Source: Bacteroidales bacterium
GTDB lineage: Bacteria; Bacteroidota; Bacteroidia; Bacteroidales; F082
Length of the DNA stretch: 64,000 bases
Reading direction: 5' to 3'
Assembly (NCBI GenBank): GCA_017427985.1
Contig: JAFRRS010000001.1
Coordinates: 1-64,000 of the forward strand
Below are positions 18,701 to 26,975 of this stretch, piece after piece. The notes under the pieces were generated by a model that was not told the DNA's origin, ran no database searches, and saw only the letters and a list, made by a program, of their open reading frames with translations. Made by a program: the position numbers and the translations under genes. Numbering within the stretch: position 1 is the first letter of the stretch; the number at the start of each line of letters is the position of its first letter.

Positions 18701-21700
18701 TTGGAGTTGACGAAAATTATAATGGTGATGACGCTTCTTCATGCAAATACTGGGAGGAAACATGTTTTGAATACAATAATAAGCCAGGAAACTGGGTGGT
18801 TTCACGTGTAAAAAACAAAAAATATTCAAAGCATTTTGATGACAAAGACCCTGTTGGCAGTTGCGAAATCTATTCGTATTCAGGTAATAATCCTTATCAG
18901 ATAACAAAAACGGTCTCGCTTCCGAATACTGATATGAATTATGCTGATCCGTTAAAGACGACAACGGAATATTCGTATGATGCGCTTGGTCATGTCATTA
19001 TGCAGTCGACAGTTTCTCCTTCGTCGAAAAGCCAGAAAACAATACGCATGACGTATGGGGAAGAGTATAATTATCGTTATCCGACAGCTTATATCAATGA
19101 AAACGGCTGGGAGACGCATAGCACTTATGATAACAACTATGGCTCACTGTTGTCGGTACTTGATTATAACCAGTTTGAGACCGCGAGTCAGACGGATCCG
19201 TTTGAAATCACGATTGAGAAATCTTTGCCAGATGGGCTGAAATGTGTCAAAACGAAGCGTTGGGCGAGGGGTAACAAACACTCTCCAAACAATGCGACGT
19301 ATTATTGTTGGGAGAAAACGACAGGAATTGCTGAGAAAATGACGTTTTTCAATAAAAATGGTATGATTCTTAGAGAAGTGACCTTCGGTTTGAACGGAGA
19401 GCCTGTTTATACTGATATTTCCTATGATGACAATGGAAATGTCGTGTCAAAAACATTGCCGTATTTTGCAGGAGAAAATGTCAATACTATTTATTTTGTC
19501 TACGATAATTTCAATAGATTGCGGGAAGAAGTGTATCCTAACGGATTGGTTAAAAGTTATAACTACAACAAATTCCAGACGACAATTTCGAGCTCGTCGC
19601 CGGATGGTACAATGCGCAATGTTATTGAAACCGTGAATCCAATGGGATGGCGTGTCACGACAACTGATATCGGCGGAAATACAATAAAATATGACTATTA
19701 CAGTGATGGCAAGTTAAAAAGTGCCATGATTGGTGATAATCTCGCAACGAAAATTGAATACGAGTACGATAACAGGCGCAACATGTCAAAAATGAAAGAT
19801 CCTGCTTGTGGTGATGTGTCATATTACTATAATGCGTTTGACGAACTCATTACTATGACAACCCCGAAACATGGTGTTATTTCATATAATTACGATATGA
19901 TGGGCAATATTGTCTGCAGGGTGGAATCGTATGAAAACGGTAACGATGCTGTGACTACACAATGGGTTTATGACAACAAAAAAGGTAAAATCGGAACGTT
20001 ATCACAAATAATCTACGGTGATAGTCAAACTATTGATTATGAATATGATGACTTGCTAAGGTTGACAAATGCTCGTGAAACAATAAATGGCGATATCTAT
20101 ACGACAAATTACACCTATAATAATGCAGGACAGGAGAAAATTGTCACGTATCCGACTGGTTTTGCCGTTGAAAAGCAATATTCAAATACTGGCTTTTATA
20201 AATCAATGCTAAATGCGGATGACAAGACTGTGCTTTGGCATTCAGATAAAGCTAATGCAATGGGGTATATTTCTGATTATCAGGTTGGTAACGACTTGAA
20301 AACACAAAGAAAATATGATGACAAAACAAATCTTCTTGAAGGTATTGTGACGAAAAATGGGAATGTTGTTTGTCAAAACATCACTTATTCATACGACGTG
20401 TTCGGGAATCTTGTCAATAGAACGAAAAAGTTGGGCATGAATAAATCCGAAAGCTTCACTTACGATGGCTTTAATCGATTGGTCGAAATAAAATTGAATA
20501 GTTTGACGACGGGCGAGATGGCTTATGATAACTATGGCAATATTCTTTCTAAAAACACTGAAGGGCTTGATGTTTTCTATGATGCTCATTATGACGACAA
20601 CAACCCGTATTCAGTTACAAGAGCCAAGACGGATGTTGACGATGACGCGTTTTTAACCCAGATAATCGAATATACCCCTTTTGACAAGATGTCAAGAATT
20701 CGTTGTGGAAAAAATTCGTATACAATCGATTATGGCTATGATTATGAACGCATTCATACTGTCGAAAAAACGGAAACTGGCACTAAAGAAAAAGTCTATG
20801 TCGGTGATTGTGAATATGTTAAAGACAAAGGAACTGAATTTGCCTATACGTATTTGAATGGTCCGATGGGCGTGTTTGCGGTTTGTTGCACAGATAGTAA
20901 TGGTGCTTCCAAAGTGTTTTATATTCACAAAGATCATCTTGAATCATGGTGTATGATAACCGATGAGAATGGCAATGTTGTACAGAAAACAAGTTATGAT
21001 GCTTGGGGTAATCCGAGAAGTGATGACAAATGGTCGGGCAATTATGATGGCGAACTGATGTGCGACAGAGGATTTACTGGTCATGAGCATGTTTCTGCGT
21101 TCGGATTTATCAATATGAATGGACGCGCTTACGACCCTATGATGTCGATGATGATGAGTCCCGACGATTATGTTCAGAATCCTGATTTTTCACAGAATTA
21201 CAACCGTTATATTTACTGCTACAATAATCCGCTGTCGTATTACGACCCTTCTGGCGAATGGGTGGAATGGCTGATGTACGGAGTGTTTAACGGGGTTGTG
21301 AATGTGATTTGTAACATGGATTATATCAATAGTTTCGAAGAAGGCGCGTTGTCGTTTGGAGCTGGATTTGTCGGTGGCTGCCTCACTCAAGGATTGTCGG
21401 AATGCTCTTGGGCTCTGCAAGTGTTTGGAAATGTCTCCGCGGCGACATTGAAAACTGGAGTTAATAATTTTGTGAAACAGAACACAGGAAGTGGTCTTGA
21501 CTGGAGCATACTTGAAAATGCCAGTTTCAAGAGTGATGTCATGTATTCGCTTGGCTCAAGTTTAGCGAAATCGACCCTGACTGCTTATATTAAACAGCCG
21601 ACTGATAACGAGAAAGGCGTGAATCTGCTAAGTAAAATGACTGATAATGAAGTAAGTAAGTCACTTATAGAGGTGAGCGCTGGAAAAATTGCGGGAAACT

Positions 21701-21945
21701 TGTTCTCGGGCAAAAAAGCATTTGACGGTTTCGGTTGTAAGAGTTTAAACGATTACATGCCTTATGCGAAATGTGCTTTTGAGGTTGTCGGAAATCAAAT
21801 GGAGTTTGAAGGACAGTCGAAAACTCTCGGCTCGTTTTTTGAAAAACTGCTGAATTTTGACGCCCAAGGGTTTATGAGCAAGTTCGGTGGCGACATGAAC
21901 TATTGTTACAGCCAAATTCGTTCTTTGTTTTTAAAAAAAGGTTAG
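15745..21945 (+). CDS. SpvB/FG-GAP/RHS-repeat giant protein
   Basis: The 2066-residue protein has a signal peptide (end near VSKSQ) and an SpvB-like N-terminal domain (about 90-330, with GIGKMTPEIAVTYNN and GLLGWGWNLSGL). FG-GAP calcium-binding repeats of the type DFNGDGFSDV lie near residues 408, 466, 575, 624 and 694. A long stretch of YD repeats (about 1070-1700, YSYDALGHV, YEYDDLLRL) precedes the RHS-associated core (about 1725-1836) with GFTGHEHVSAFGFINMNGR and YYDPSG. About 230 variable residues follow. This combines the B and C parts of Tc toxins in one chain. The RHS shell of the family encloses its C-terminal cargo. The cargo here has glycine-rich hydrophobic helices but no toxin motif I know. 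No immunity gene follows; argS starts 52 bp later. Confidence 0.88.
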   Translation: MKRKLLLLVLTLAALVSKSQTYQQTNLELDLEIPPDKNSVFEASTSIKLLNGLHCSPNSDKSVMFSIDRYGVFPPDEGYLGGPSPTNNDGVVGALPGELKVNEFGAGIYSIPILMPQGIGKMTPEIAVTYNNQMGNGLLGWGWNLSGLSSITRTGRTPYHDGGQTSVNFVYDRFSMDGKRLMLCSGNYGGNGAVYKTEIDEMSKIVSFTDGYNGPARFVVYKKDGTVWEYGGTDDSRIEPQNDNNVVMTWLVNKISDPDGNSIVFQYVENQQTGEFYIKRIDYTLNVDAGVNSMYRVNFIYADRDDVESGYISGNIVQIKKILKNITIKNMATGAVLYDYSFDYYEPGNYSDNQKFMYNRLKSVGLVANGMKINPTIISWNKKNEHYPDNFQSFTLNQSIFNKVPFVGDFNGDGFSDVLTVPYKIGNTYPNNVQASIYLNNGDGSFNENPFYTFGFDSKLEWVYIVDFDGDGLDDVVPYYSNNDENSSWKSKIKIYLNRGNAFTYIDEISRSRYFTIYPGDFCAERKVSFILDCNNEGQSAIYYPHIVYFKDNGVVDQTLGVESYDYVPKRMVVEDFDADGSSEIMYLTENTSAVAKLYHIDNQYHISWQYEDGNFDCDDYIFSGDFNGDGYTDFLKYDNKTYWKLAFSDGKRLKTPVSCLNNSLLKGLTLAPQDRYFCSLEDLSKPSVTIRTADFDGDGKTDVAVFKNTGGNYYMDVGFRMQATANNTCSFGDIKRFYLNINHSHQYVHIGNFLGRENVSVLGSVKTNPYYSEVPKIVSLNPQSSKYSVERITDGLGNSRGFKYEYLTPKNSFYSFDYKWVGDDVRTVSIPVRALYSDTVFTTNGNPCVTKYSYENALYHAKGHGLIGFEKTKNEHYINGTSVEKNVIENDVEIIENGFIAVPTTLLKYCNDNQLVARTEFLYDKYKCSKNEKVFMPLMTCKKTHNYDYDTPGSVLRIDIENIEYQGDMAGKVYNDVLNVKKNIVGVDENYNGDDASSCKYWEETCFEYNNKPGNWVVSRVKNKKYSKHFDDKDPVGSCEIYSYSGNNPYQITKTVSLPNTDMNYADPLKTTTEYSYDALGHVIMQSTVSPSSKSQKTIRMTYGEEYNYRYPTAYINENGWETHSTYDNNYGSLLSVLDYNQFETASQTDPFEITIEKSLPDGLKCVKTKRWARGNKHSPNNATYYCWEKTTGIAEKMTFFNKNGMILREVTFGLNGEPVYTDISYDDNGNVVSKTLPYFAGENVNTIYFVYDNFNRLREEVYPNGLVKSYNYNKFQTTISSSSPDGTMRNVIETVNPMGWRVTTTDIGGNTIKYDYYSDGKLKSAMIGDNLATKIEYEYDNRRNMSKMKDPACGDVSYYYNAFDELITMTTPKHGVISYNYDMMGNIVCRVESYENGNDAVTTQWVYDNKKGKIGTLSQIIYGDSQTIDYEYDDLLRLTNARETINGDIYTTNYTYNNAGQEKIVTYPTGFAVEKQYSNTGFYKSMLNADDKTVLWHSDKANAMGYISDYQVGNDLKTQRKYDDKTNLLEGIVTKNGNVVCQNITYSYDVFGNLVNRTKKLGMNKSESFTYDGFNRLVEIKLNSLTTGEMAYDNYGNILSKNTEGLDVFYDAHYDDNNPYSVTRAKTDVDDDAFLTQIIEYTPFDKMSRIRCGKNSYTIDYGYDYERIHTVEKTETGTKEKVYVGDCEYVKDKGTEFAYTYLNGPMGVFAVCCTDSNGASKVFYIHKDHLESWCMITDENGNVVQKTSYDAWGNPRSDDKWSGNYDGELMCDRGFTGHEHVSAFGFINMNGRAYDPMMSMMMSPDDYVQNPDFSQNYNRYIYCYNNPLSYYDPSGEWVEWLMYGVFNGVVNVICNMDYINSFEEGALSFGAGFVGGCLTQGLSECSWALQVFGNVSAATLKTGVNNFVKQNTGSGLDWSILENASFKSDVMYSLGSSLAKSTLTAYIKQPTDNEKGVNLLSKMTDNEVSKSLIEVSAGKIAGNLFSGKKAFDGFGCKSLNDYMPYAKCAFEVVGNQMEFEGQSKTLGSFFEKLLNFDAQGFMSKFGGDMNYCYSQIRSLFLKKG

Positions 21946-21963
21946 TAATTAGTGTTTTTTTAC

Positions 21964-21971
21964 TATTTTTG
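21964..21971 (+). promoter_or_regulatory. -7 element of the argS promoter
   Basis: TATTTTTG fits the TAnnTTTG consensus and lies 26 nt before the argS ATG. No clear TTG is found 20 nt upstream, so only the -7 part is supported. Confidence 0.5.
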
Positions 21972-21997
21972 CACCCAAAATATTAACGATTTGTACT

Positions 21998-23809
21998 ATG
22001 TTGGAAGTAATTTTGAAACAACTTTTTAATGATGCCTTCAAGAAACTCTATGGTCAGGAACCACCTGCGCAACAAGTGAGTTTTCAGAAGACACGTCCGG
22101 AATTTGAAGGTGATGTTACGATAGTGGTTTTCCCTTTCGTGAAAATGGCGGGAAAAGCTCCGGAAGCATTGGCCAATGAACTCGGAACTGAGATGATGAA
22201 AGAGAGTGACTTCATCGCTAAATACAATGTGGTGAAAGGATTCTTGAATCTCCTTATTTCTGACAGCTATTGGATCGACTTCATGAACAAGAATCACGCA
22301 AAAGAGTTCTTCGGAAGAAAAGAGGTTTCGGGAAAACCTGTAGTAGTGGAGTATTCCTCACCGAATACCAACAAACCGTTGCATCTTGGACATATCCGTA
22401 ATAACCTGCTCGGATGGAGTGTGTCGGAAATCCTTAAAGCTAACGGCGAAAATGTTGTGCGTGTGAACCTTGTTAACGACAGGGGAATACATATCTGCAA
22501 AAGCATGATCGCGTGGAAGAAATGGGGTGACGGATGTACGCCGGAATCAACAGGGAAAAAGGGTGACCATCTTATTGGAGACTTCTATGTGCTGTTTGAC
22601 AAGCATTTCAAGGAAGAGGTTAAGAGCTTGCTGCCTGCAAATTATGACGAACTCGATGACGAGGCAAAAGAGAAAGCAAAGGCGGAAGCGGAGAACAACT
22701 CGACGTTGATGCAAGAGACACGCGAGATGCTGAGACAATGGGAGGCTGGCAATCCAGAGGTGCGTAAACTTTGGGAGATGATGAACAACTGGGTTTATCA
22801 GGGCTTTGATGTAACGTACAATCGTTTGGGAGTGTCTTTCGACAAGGTGTATTATGAGTCTCAGACCTACTTGCTGGGTAAGAGTACCGTGATGGACGGA
22901 TTGAAGAAAGGTGTTCTGTATCAAAGAGATGATAACTCTGTGTGGTGCGACCTTCGTAATGAGGGACTCGACGAGAAACTGCTGCTTCGTAGAGATGGCA
23001 CTTCCGTTTATATGACTCAAGACCTTGGAACTGCTCAACTTCGTTATGACGAGTTCCATCCGAAAAAACTGATCTATGTTGTTGGTAATGAACAGAATTA
23101 TCACTTCGATGTGCTCAAGAGAGTACTTGTGAGATTGGGTTTCGAGTGGGGTAACGACATTGAACATCTTTCATACGGTATGGTTGAGTTGCCAAGCGGT
23201 AAGATGAAATCGCGCGAGGGTACGGTGGTTGACGCTGATGACCTGATGGACGAAATGGTAGCGACGGCAAGAAGCGTGTCGGAAGAACTTGGAAAGGCTC
23301 ACGGGTTGAGTGACGAAGAGGCAAATAAACTGTATCATGTGATAGGACTTGGCGCCTTGAAGTATTTCATCCTGAAAGTCGACCCTAAGAAGACGATGCT
23401 TTTCGACCCGAAAGAATCAATTGACTTTAACGGTAATACGGGCTCGTTCATACAGTATACTCACGCACGTATATGCTCGGTTTTGCGTAAAGCTGCTGAT
23501 GCAGGTATTGTTTGCGGAAAGAATATTGACGTTGAAAGCATATTGCCAGAGGAGAAAAACTTGATTTCAAACATCCACACTTGGCCTTCTGTGCTCGAAC
23601 AGGCTGCTGTTAACAGAAGTCCTGCCATGATTGCCAATTACATCTATGACCTCTGCAAAGGATTTAACCAGTTCTATCAGGAGTGCAGTATCATGAAGGA
23701 ACAAGACGAGAAACGCAGGGTGTTCCGTTTGCAATTGGCTGCAATGACAGCGCGCTTGCTGCGTAATGCCGGTAACTTGCTCGGTATGCAGATGCCGGAA
23801 AGAATGTAG
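21998..23809 (+). CDS. argS: Arginyl-tRNA synthetase
   Basis: The 603-residue class I synthetase attaches arginine to its tRNA in the cytoplasm. The HIGH-type motif is HLGH at residues 129-132, inside SPNTNKPLHLGHIRNN. The KMSKS counterpart is KMKSREGT near residue 402. An N-terminal tRNA-binding domain (about 1-100) and a C-terminal anticodon-binding domain (about 480-603) complete the normal layout. It is followed after 5 bp by rsmE, so they form an operon of translation genes. It is unrelated to the preceding RHS cluster. Confidence 0.98.
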   Translation: MLEVILKQLFNDAFKKLYGQEPPAQQVSFQKTRPEFEGDVTIVVFPFVKMAGKAPEALANELGTEMMKESDFIAKYNVVKGFLNLLISDSYWIDFMNKNHAKEFFGRKEVSGKPVVVEYSSPNTNKPLHLGHIRNNLLGWSVSEILKANGENVVRVNLVNDRGIHICKSMIAWKKWGDGCTPESTGKKGDHLIGDFYVLFDKHFKEEVKSLLPANYDELDDEAKEKAKAEAENNSTLMQETREMLRQWEAGNPEVRKLWEMMNNWVYQGFDVTYNRLGVSFDKVYYESQTYLLGKSTVMDGLKKGVLYQRDDNSVWCDLRNEGLDEKLLLRRDGTSVYMTQDLGTAQLRYDEFHPKKLIYVVGNEQNYHFDVLKRVLVRLGFEWGNDIEHLSYGMVELPSGKMKSREGTVVDADDLMDEMVATARSVSEELGKAHGLSDEEANKLYHVIGLGALKYFILKVDPKKTMLFDPKESIDFNGNTGSFIQYTHARICSVLRKAADAGIVCGKNIDVESILPEEKNLISNIHTWPSVLEQAAVNRSPAMIANYIYDLCKGFNQFYQECSIMKEQDEKRRVFRLQLAAMTARLLRNAGNLLGMQMPERM

Positions 23810-23814
23810 TAAAT

Positions 23815-24525
23815 ATGAACGTTTTTTACTTACCTAACGCTGAAAATGGAATGATCTCCTTCCCGGAGGAAGAGTCCAAACACTGTGTCAAAGTGCTGAG
23901 GATGCAGGAGGGAGATCGTTTCTGCGTGACAAACGGCAAGGGCTCGCTGTTCGACGGCGAACTCGTCGAGGCTCACCCGAAACGCGCCGTCGCCTGTCTC
24001 ACGAACCAGCGTCCAGGGTATGACAACAGACCGTTTTCTCTCGAAATTGCCATAGCTCCCACGAAACTCAATGAGCGCACAGAGTGGTTCCTCGAGAAAG
24101 CAACAGAAATCGGGATTGATAAAGTGCGGCTCTTTGCGTCTTATCACTCCGAACGCCGTGTGGCTAACGTGGAGCGTTTCCGTAAAGTGATGATCTCCGC
24201 GATAAAACAGTCGATAAAATCAAAACTGCCTGAGATTGAGGACGTCGTGGATTTCAACAAACTGGTGAAACAGCCGTTCTACGGACAGAAATTCATCGCC
24301 TGGATTGATGATAACGTGAAGGAACAACTTTGCGACAAATATGAAAAAGGCAAGAACGTCCTGATTCTTATCGGTCCGGAAGGTGATTTCAGCGCAGAAG
24401 AAGTGAAACTGGCGGTTGAACACGGCTTCGTTCCAGTCAGCCTCGGCGATGCACGACTGAGAACGGAGACAGCTGCAATAGTGGCGTGCCATACTGTGCA
24501 ATTGATAAACCAAATGAACAGATGA
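23815..24525 (+). CDS. rsmE: 16S rRNA (uracil-1498-N3)-methyltransferase RsmE
   Basis: The 236-residue SPOUT-fold enzyme methylates N3 of U1498 in 16S rRNA using S-adenosylmethionine. The N-terminal PUA-like domain (1-70) includes KHCVKVLRMQEGD. The knotted C-terminal domain carries LIGPEGDFSAEE near residue 183 and SLGDARLRTETAAI near 213, which form the cofactor pocket. The stop overlaps the next gene's ATG by 4 bp (ATGA), so translation is coupled. Identification is firm from these motifs. Confidence 0.95.
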   Translation: MNVFYLPNAENGMISFPEEESKHCVKVLRMQEGDRFCVTNGKGSLFDGELVEAHPKRAVACLTNQRPGYDNRPFSLEIAIAPTKLNERTEWFLEKATEIGIDKVRLFASYHSERRVANVERFRKVMISAIKQSIKSKLPEIEDVVDFNKLVKQPFYGQKFIAWIDDNVKEQLCDKYEKGKNVLILIGPEGDFSAEEVKLAVEHGFVPVSLGDARLRTETAAIVACHTVQLINQMNR

Positions 24526-25175
24526 TGGTGAGAAAACTGCTGATTGTCATATTGTTACTCATGTCGTTTGCAGCGGGCGCACAGCAGACACAGATTGCTC
24601 TCCTGAAATACAAGGGCGGCGGTGACTGGTACGCGAACCCCACTTCACTGCCGAATCTGGTGAAGTTCTGTAATCAGGAGCTGAAAACGGATCTGAATGT
24701 CAATGTGGCGACAGTGGAAGTCGGGAGCCCCGATATTTTCAACTATCCGTTTGTTCACATGACGGGACACGGAAATGTGACCTTCGACAAGGTGGAAGCC
24801 GAGAACCTGCGCAATTACTTGATAGGAGGCGGTTTCCTGCATGTCGACGACAATTATGGTTTGAAGGATTTTATCATGGTGCAGATGATGAAGGTGTTCC
24901 CCGAACTGGAATGGGTGGAACTGCCTTACTCGCACCCGATATTCAAAAGTCCTTATCCTTTTCCTGGCGGTCTGCCCAAGATTCATGAGCATGACCTGAA
25001 GACTCCTCAGGCTTTCGGGCTTATCTTTGACGGAAGACTTGTCTGCCTTTTCACATACGAATGCGACCTCGGCGATGGCTGGGAAGACCAGCGGGTGCAT
25101 AAGGATTCCGAAGAGGTGCGGCTCAAAGCCTTGAAAATGGGGGCGAACATCATACAATACGTTTTCTCCCAGTAA
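24522..25175 (+). CDS. DUF4159 family exported protein
   Basis: The 217-residue product has a signal peptide (end near AAGAQ) and one DUF4159 domain. This begins with ALLKYKGGGDWYANP and includes HMTGHGNVTFD, GGGFLHVDDNYG and a final DLGDGWEDQRVHKD. DUF4159 domains have a glutamine-amidotransferase/ThuA-like flavodoxin fold, but no catalytic Cys is clear. It probably acts in the periplasm. The start is the ATG at 24522, overlapping rsmE by 4 bp. An upstream in-frame start lies inside rsmE and would place 12 residues ahead of the signal peptide. Confidence 0.8.
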   Translation: MMVRKLLIVILLLMSFAAGAQQTQIALLKYKGGGDWYANPTSLPNLVKFCNQELKTDLNVNVATVEVGSPDIFNYPFVHMTGHGNVTFDKVEAENLRNYLIGGGFLHVDDNYGLKDFIMVQMMKVFPELEWVELPYSHPIFKSPYPFPGGLPKIHEHDLKTPQAFGLIFDGRLVCLFTYECDLGDGWEDQRVHKDSEEVRLKALKMGANIIQYVFSQ

Positions 25176-25203
25176 GCAAAAATAACATTAACAACAAAAA
25201 TTT

Positions 25204-25602
25204 ATGAGACCGATGAACAAACAAAAAAAGTGTCCATATTGTAATAAGATAATTACGGGTAGAACCGATAAAATGTTTTGCAACGACCGTTGCCGTAATA
25301 ATTATTACTATAAGATAAATTGCGAAAAGAAAGGCTTTATTAGGCAAATCAACACGAAACTGCTGAAAAACAGAGGCATCCTCAGGACTGTAAATCCCTA
25401 CGGGAGAGTGTCAGTCCCAAAGATGTATCTCGAAGAGTTAGGATTTGATTTCAGTTGTTTCACTGGATTGTATAAAACGAAGAAAGGGAAGGAGTACTTC
25501 CTTGTCTATGACCATGCTTTTAACATTGACGAGGAACAGAGAGTGCACTTAGTCGTTTTCTATAGTGATGCTCAGACCGTCGTAAGCCAGCAGCATGTTT
25601 GA
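25204..25602 (+). CDS. Small zinc-ribbon protein
   Basis: This 132-residue protein has a probable zinc ribbon near its N-terminus: CPYC (residues 10-13), then FCNDRC, followed by a basic helix NNYYYKINCEKKG. Such proteins occur in many Bacteroidetes and some are labelled DUF2116-like. The rest (about 45-132) has no motif I know. An ATG at 25213 is an equally good start. The 3' end overlaps the convergent MBL gene by 54 bp, which is unusual. A nucleic-acid role is plausible from the zinc ribbon but unproven. Confidence 0.65.
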   Translation: MRPMNKQKKCPYCNKIITGRTDKMFCNDRCRNNYYYKINCEKKGFIRQINTKLLKNRGILRTVNPYGRVSVPKMYLEELGFDFSCFTGLYKTKKGKEYFLVYDHAFNIDEEQRVHLVVFYSDAQTVVSQQHV

Positions 25603-26331
25603 TGGAAGGGTCTTGTTGACGTCTTCAGCCTTTCCCATGGTGTGACTGATGTGTGTGAACCAGGCCTTCTTGACATTGAGTTTTTGTGCGATGTCGATGG
25701 CTTCGGAAAGGCAGATGTGCGAATAATGCTGCTCCTTGCGAAGAGCCTCGATGACAAGATACTCTACGCCTTTGAGTTTCTCAAAACTCTCATCCGACAT
25801 GTAGTTGAAGTCGGTGACGTATGCGAATTTGCCTATGCGGAAAGCATAGCAAAACATCTTCAGATGTAACAACGGTATCGGCTCGATTGTCAACTCGTTG
25901 ATTTTGATGGGCGTATTGTCTTTAATGTCGATGAGATTGTAAGTCGGGGCACCAGGGTATAATTCTTCTTTGTCGACAAATGCGTAGGAATACTCGCGCT
26001 TGATTTCCTCTTGCGCTTCAGGTGACGCATATATCGGCATGGAAATGTTCTGTAGGAAGTTGAACGACCTTACATCATCGAGACCGCCGATGTGGTCTTT
26101 GTGATGATGCGTGATAAGTATGGCGTCCAGATGCTTCACGTTCTCGCGGAGCATCTGCTGGCGGAAGTCTGGTCCGGCATCCACACATATCGTGGTGCTG
26201 TCGGTCTGGATAAGGATTGATGTGCGCAAACGCTTGTCCCTCGGGTCTGTGGATCTGCAAACATCACATTCACAACCGATTACAGGAACGCCCTGTGAGG
26301 TGCCGCAACCTAATATGGTAATCTTCATCAT
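25549..26331 (-). CDS. Metallo-beta-lactamase-fold hydrolase
   Basis: This 260-residue enzyme has an MBL-fold. It opens with ITILGCGTSQGVPVIGC and carries the metal-binding motif THHHKDHIGG with H75, H77, D79 and H80. Later ligands are suggested by TDFNYM and the terminal THISHTMG. A Cys cluster (CECDVC) near residues 20-25 is seen in PhnP-like members, which are cyclic phosphodiesterases. The substrate here is not known. The promoter is TATCTTTG on the - strand at 26356-26349. The 3' end overlaps the zinc-ribbon gene. Confidence 0.85.
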   Translation of the reverse strand: MMKITILGCGTSQGVPVIGCECDVCRSTDPRDKRLRTSILIQTDSTTICVDAGPDFRQQMLRENVKHLDAILITHHHKDHIGGLDDVRSFNFLQNISMPIYASPEAQEEIKREYSYAFVDKEELYPGAPTYNLIDIKDNTPIKINELTIEPIPLLHLKMFCYAFRIGKFAYVTDFNYMSDESFEKLKGVEYLVIEALRKEQHYSHICLSEAIDIAQKLNVKKAWFTHISHTMGKAEDVNKTLPSNMLLAYDGLSITIEND

Positions 26332-26348
26332 ACGTGTTAAAATCGCTG

Positions 26349-26356
26349 CAAAGATA
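26349..26356 (-). promoter_or_regulatory. -7 element of the MBL gene promoter
   Basis: CAAAGATA on the + strand is TATCTTTG on the - strand, 18 bp before the MBL start. It is divergent from the promoter at 26408. Confidence 0.6.
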
Positions 26357-26407
26357 AAAAATCATTGTGAAATGAAGAAAAAATATCACGGTTAAATATA
26401 AATTTTG

Positions 26408-26415
26408 TATTTTTG
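26408..26415 (+). promoter_or_regulatory. -7 element of the DUF6913-dapA promoter
   Basis: TATTTTTG fits TAnnTTTG and lies 26 nt before the ATG at 26442. Confidence 0.6.
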
Positions 26416-26441
26416 CAAGTTATTAATATGCGTATCGCTAA

Positions 26442-26975
26442 ATGAAGGCTATTGTCAGGTTTTTTAGGCAACGCGCGATAAAAAGCTTTCTTAAAAAAAA
26501 GAAAAATTGCGTGCTTCCGGATATAACAAAGTATCCGACAGTAGCCGTCATGCTTGACGCTGAACAGTTTAAACGCCATAATGAAATCGAGAAGACGCTG
26601 TCACGCTTTTTCACGATGAAAAGATACACTTTCATTGTGTGCTGCGACGAAATCCCTGAGAATGTGGCGAAAAGTGACAACTTTTTCTTCATAACGAAAA
26701 AAGACTTCGATTTTTGGGGTCTTATCAGAAGGGAAGAGAAATATGAACTGTTGAGCATGGCGTTCGATATGCTCGTGGATTTCACGAAAACAACGGATGA
26801 ACTGATGACGAACACTTATGTTATGACATTGATTAACAATTCATTCAGAGTGAGATTCGGCACTTCAAGCCCTGCGTTTTATGACTTGGTGATTGACACG
26901 AAAAAAGATGACGATATGTTAAACCAGATAGAGATTTTATACAAATATCTGTCGATGCTTTTGGGTAGAAGATGA
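26442..26975 (+). CDS. DUF6913 family protein
   Basis: The 177-residue soluble protein belongs to a Bacteroidetes-specific family (DUF6913) that often precedes dapA. It has a basic N-terminus (FRQRAIKSFLKKKKN), an alpha/beta body with CVLPDITKYPTVAVM, and a C-terminal segment with NNSFRVRFGTSSPAFYDLVIDT. It has no signal peptide. The stop overlaps the dapA ATG by 4 bp, indicating translational coupling. The function is unknown; its position suggests some link to lysine or cell-wall precursor supply. Confidence 0.7.
   Translation: MKAIVRFFRQRAIKSFLKKKKNCVLPDITKYPTVAVMLDAEQFKRHNEIEKTLSRFFTMKRYTFIVCCDEIPENVAKSDNFFFITKKDFDFWGLIRREEKYELLSMAFDMLVDFTKTTDELMTNTYVMTLINNSFRVRFGTSSPAFYDLVIDTKKDDDMLNQIEILYKYLSMLLGRR

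Noticed and set aside
11722..21945. Possible type VI secretion or Tc toxin locus
   Set aside because: No Hcp, VgrG, sheath or TcA-like genes are present; only the RHS protein is similar.
21946..21997. Immunity gene for the RHS cargo
   Set aside because: The 52-bp gap before argS is too short, and I found no small gene on either strand there.
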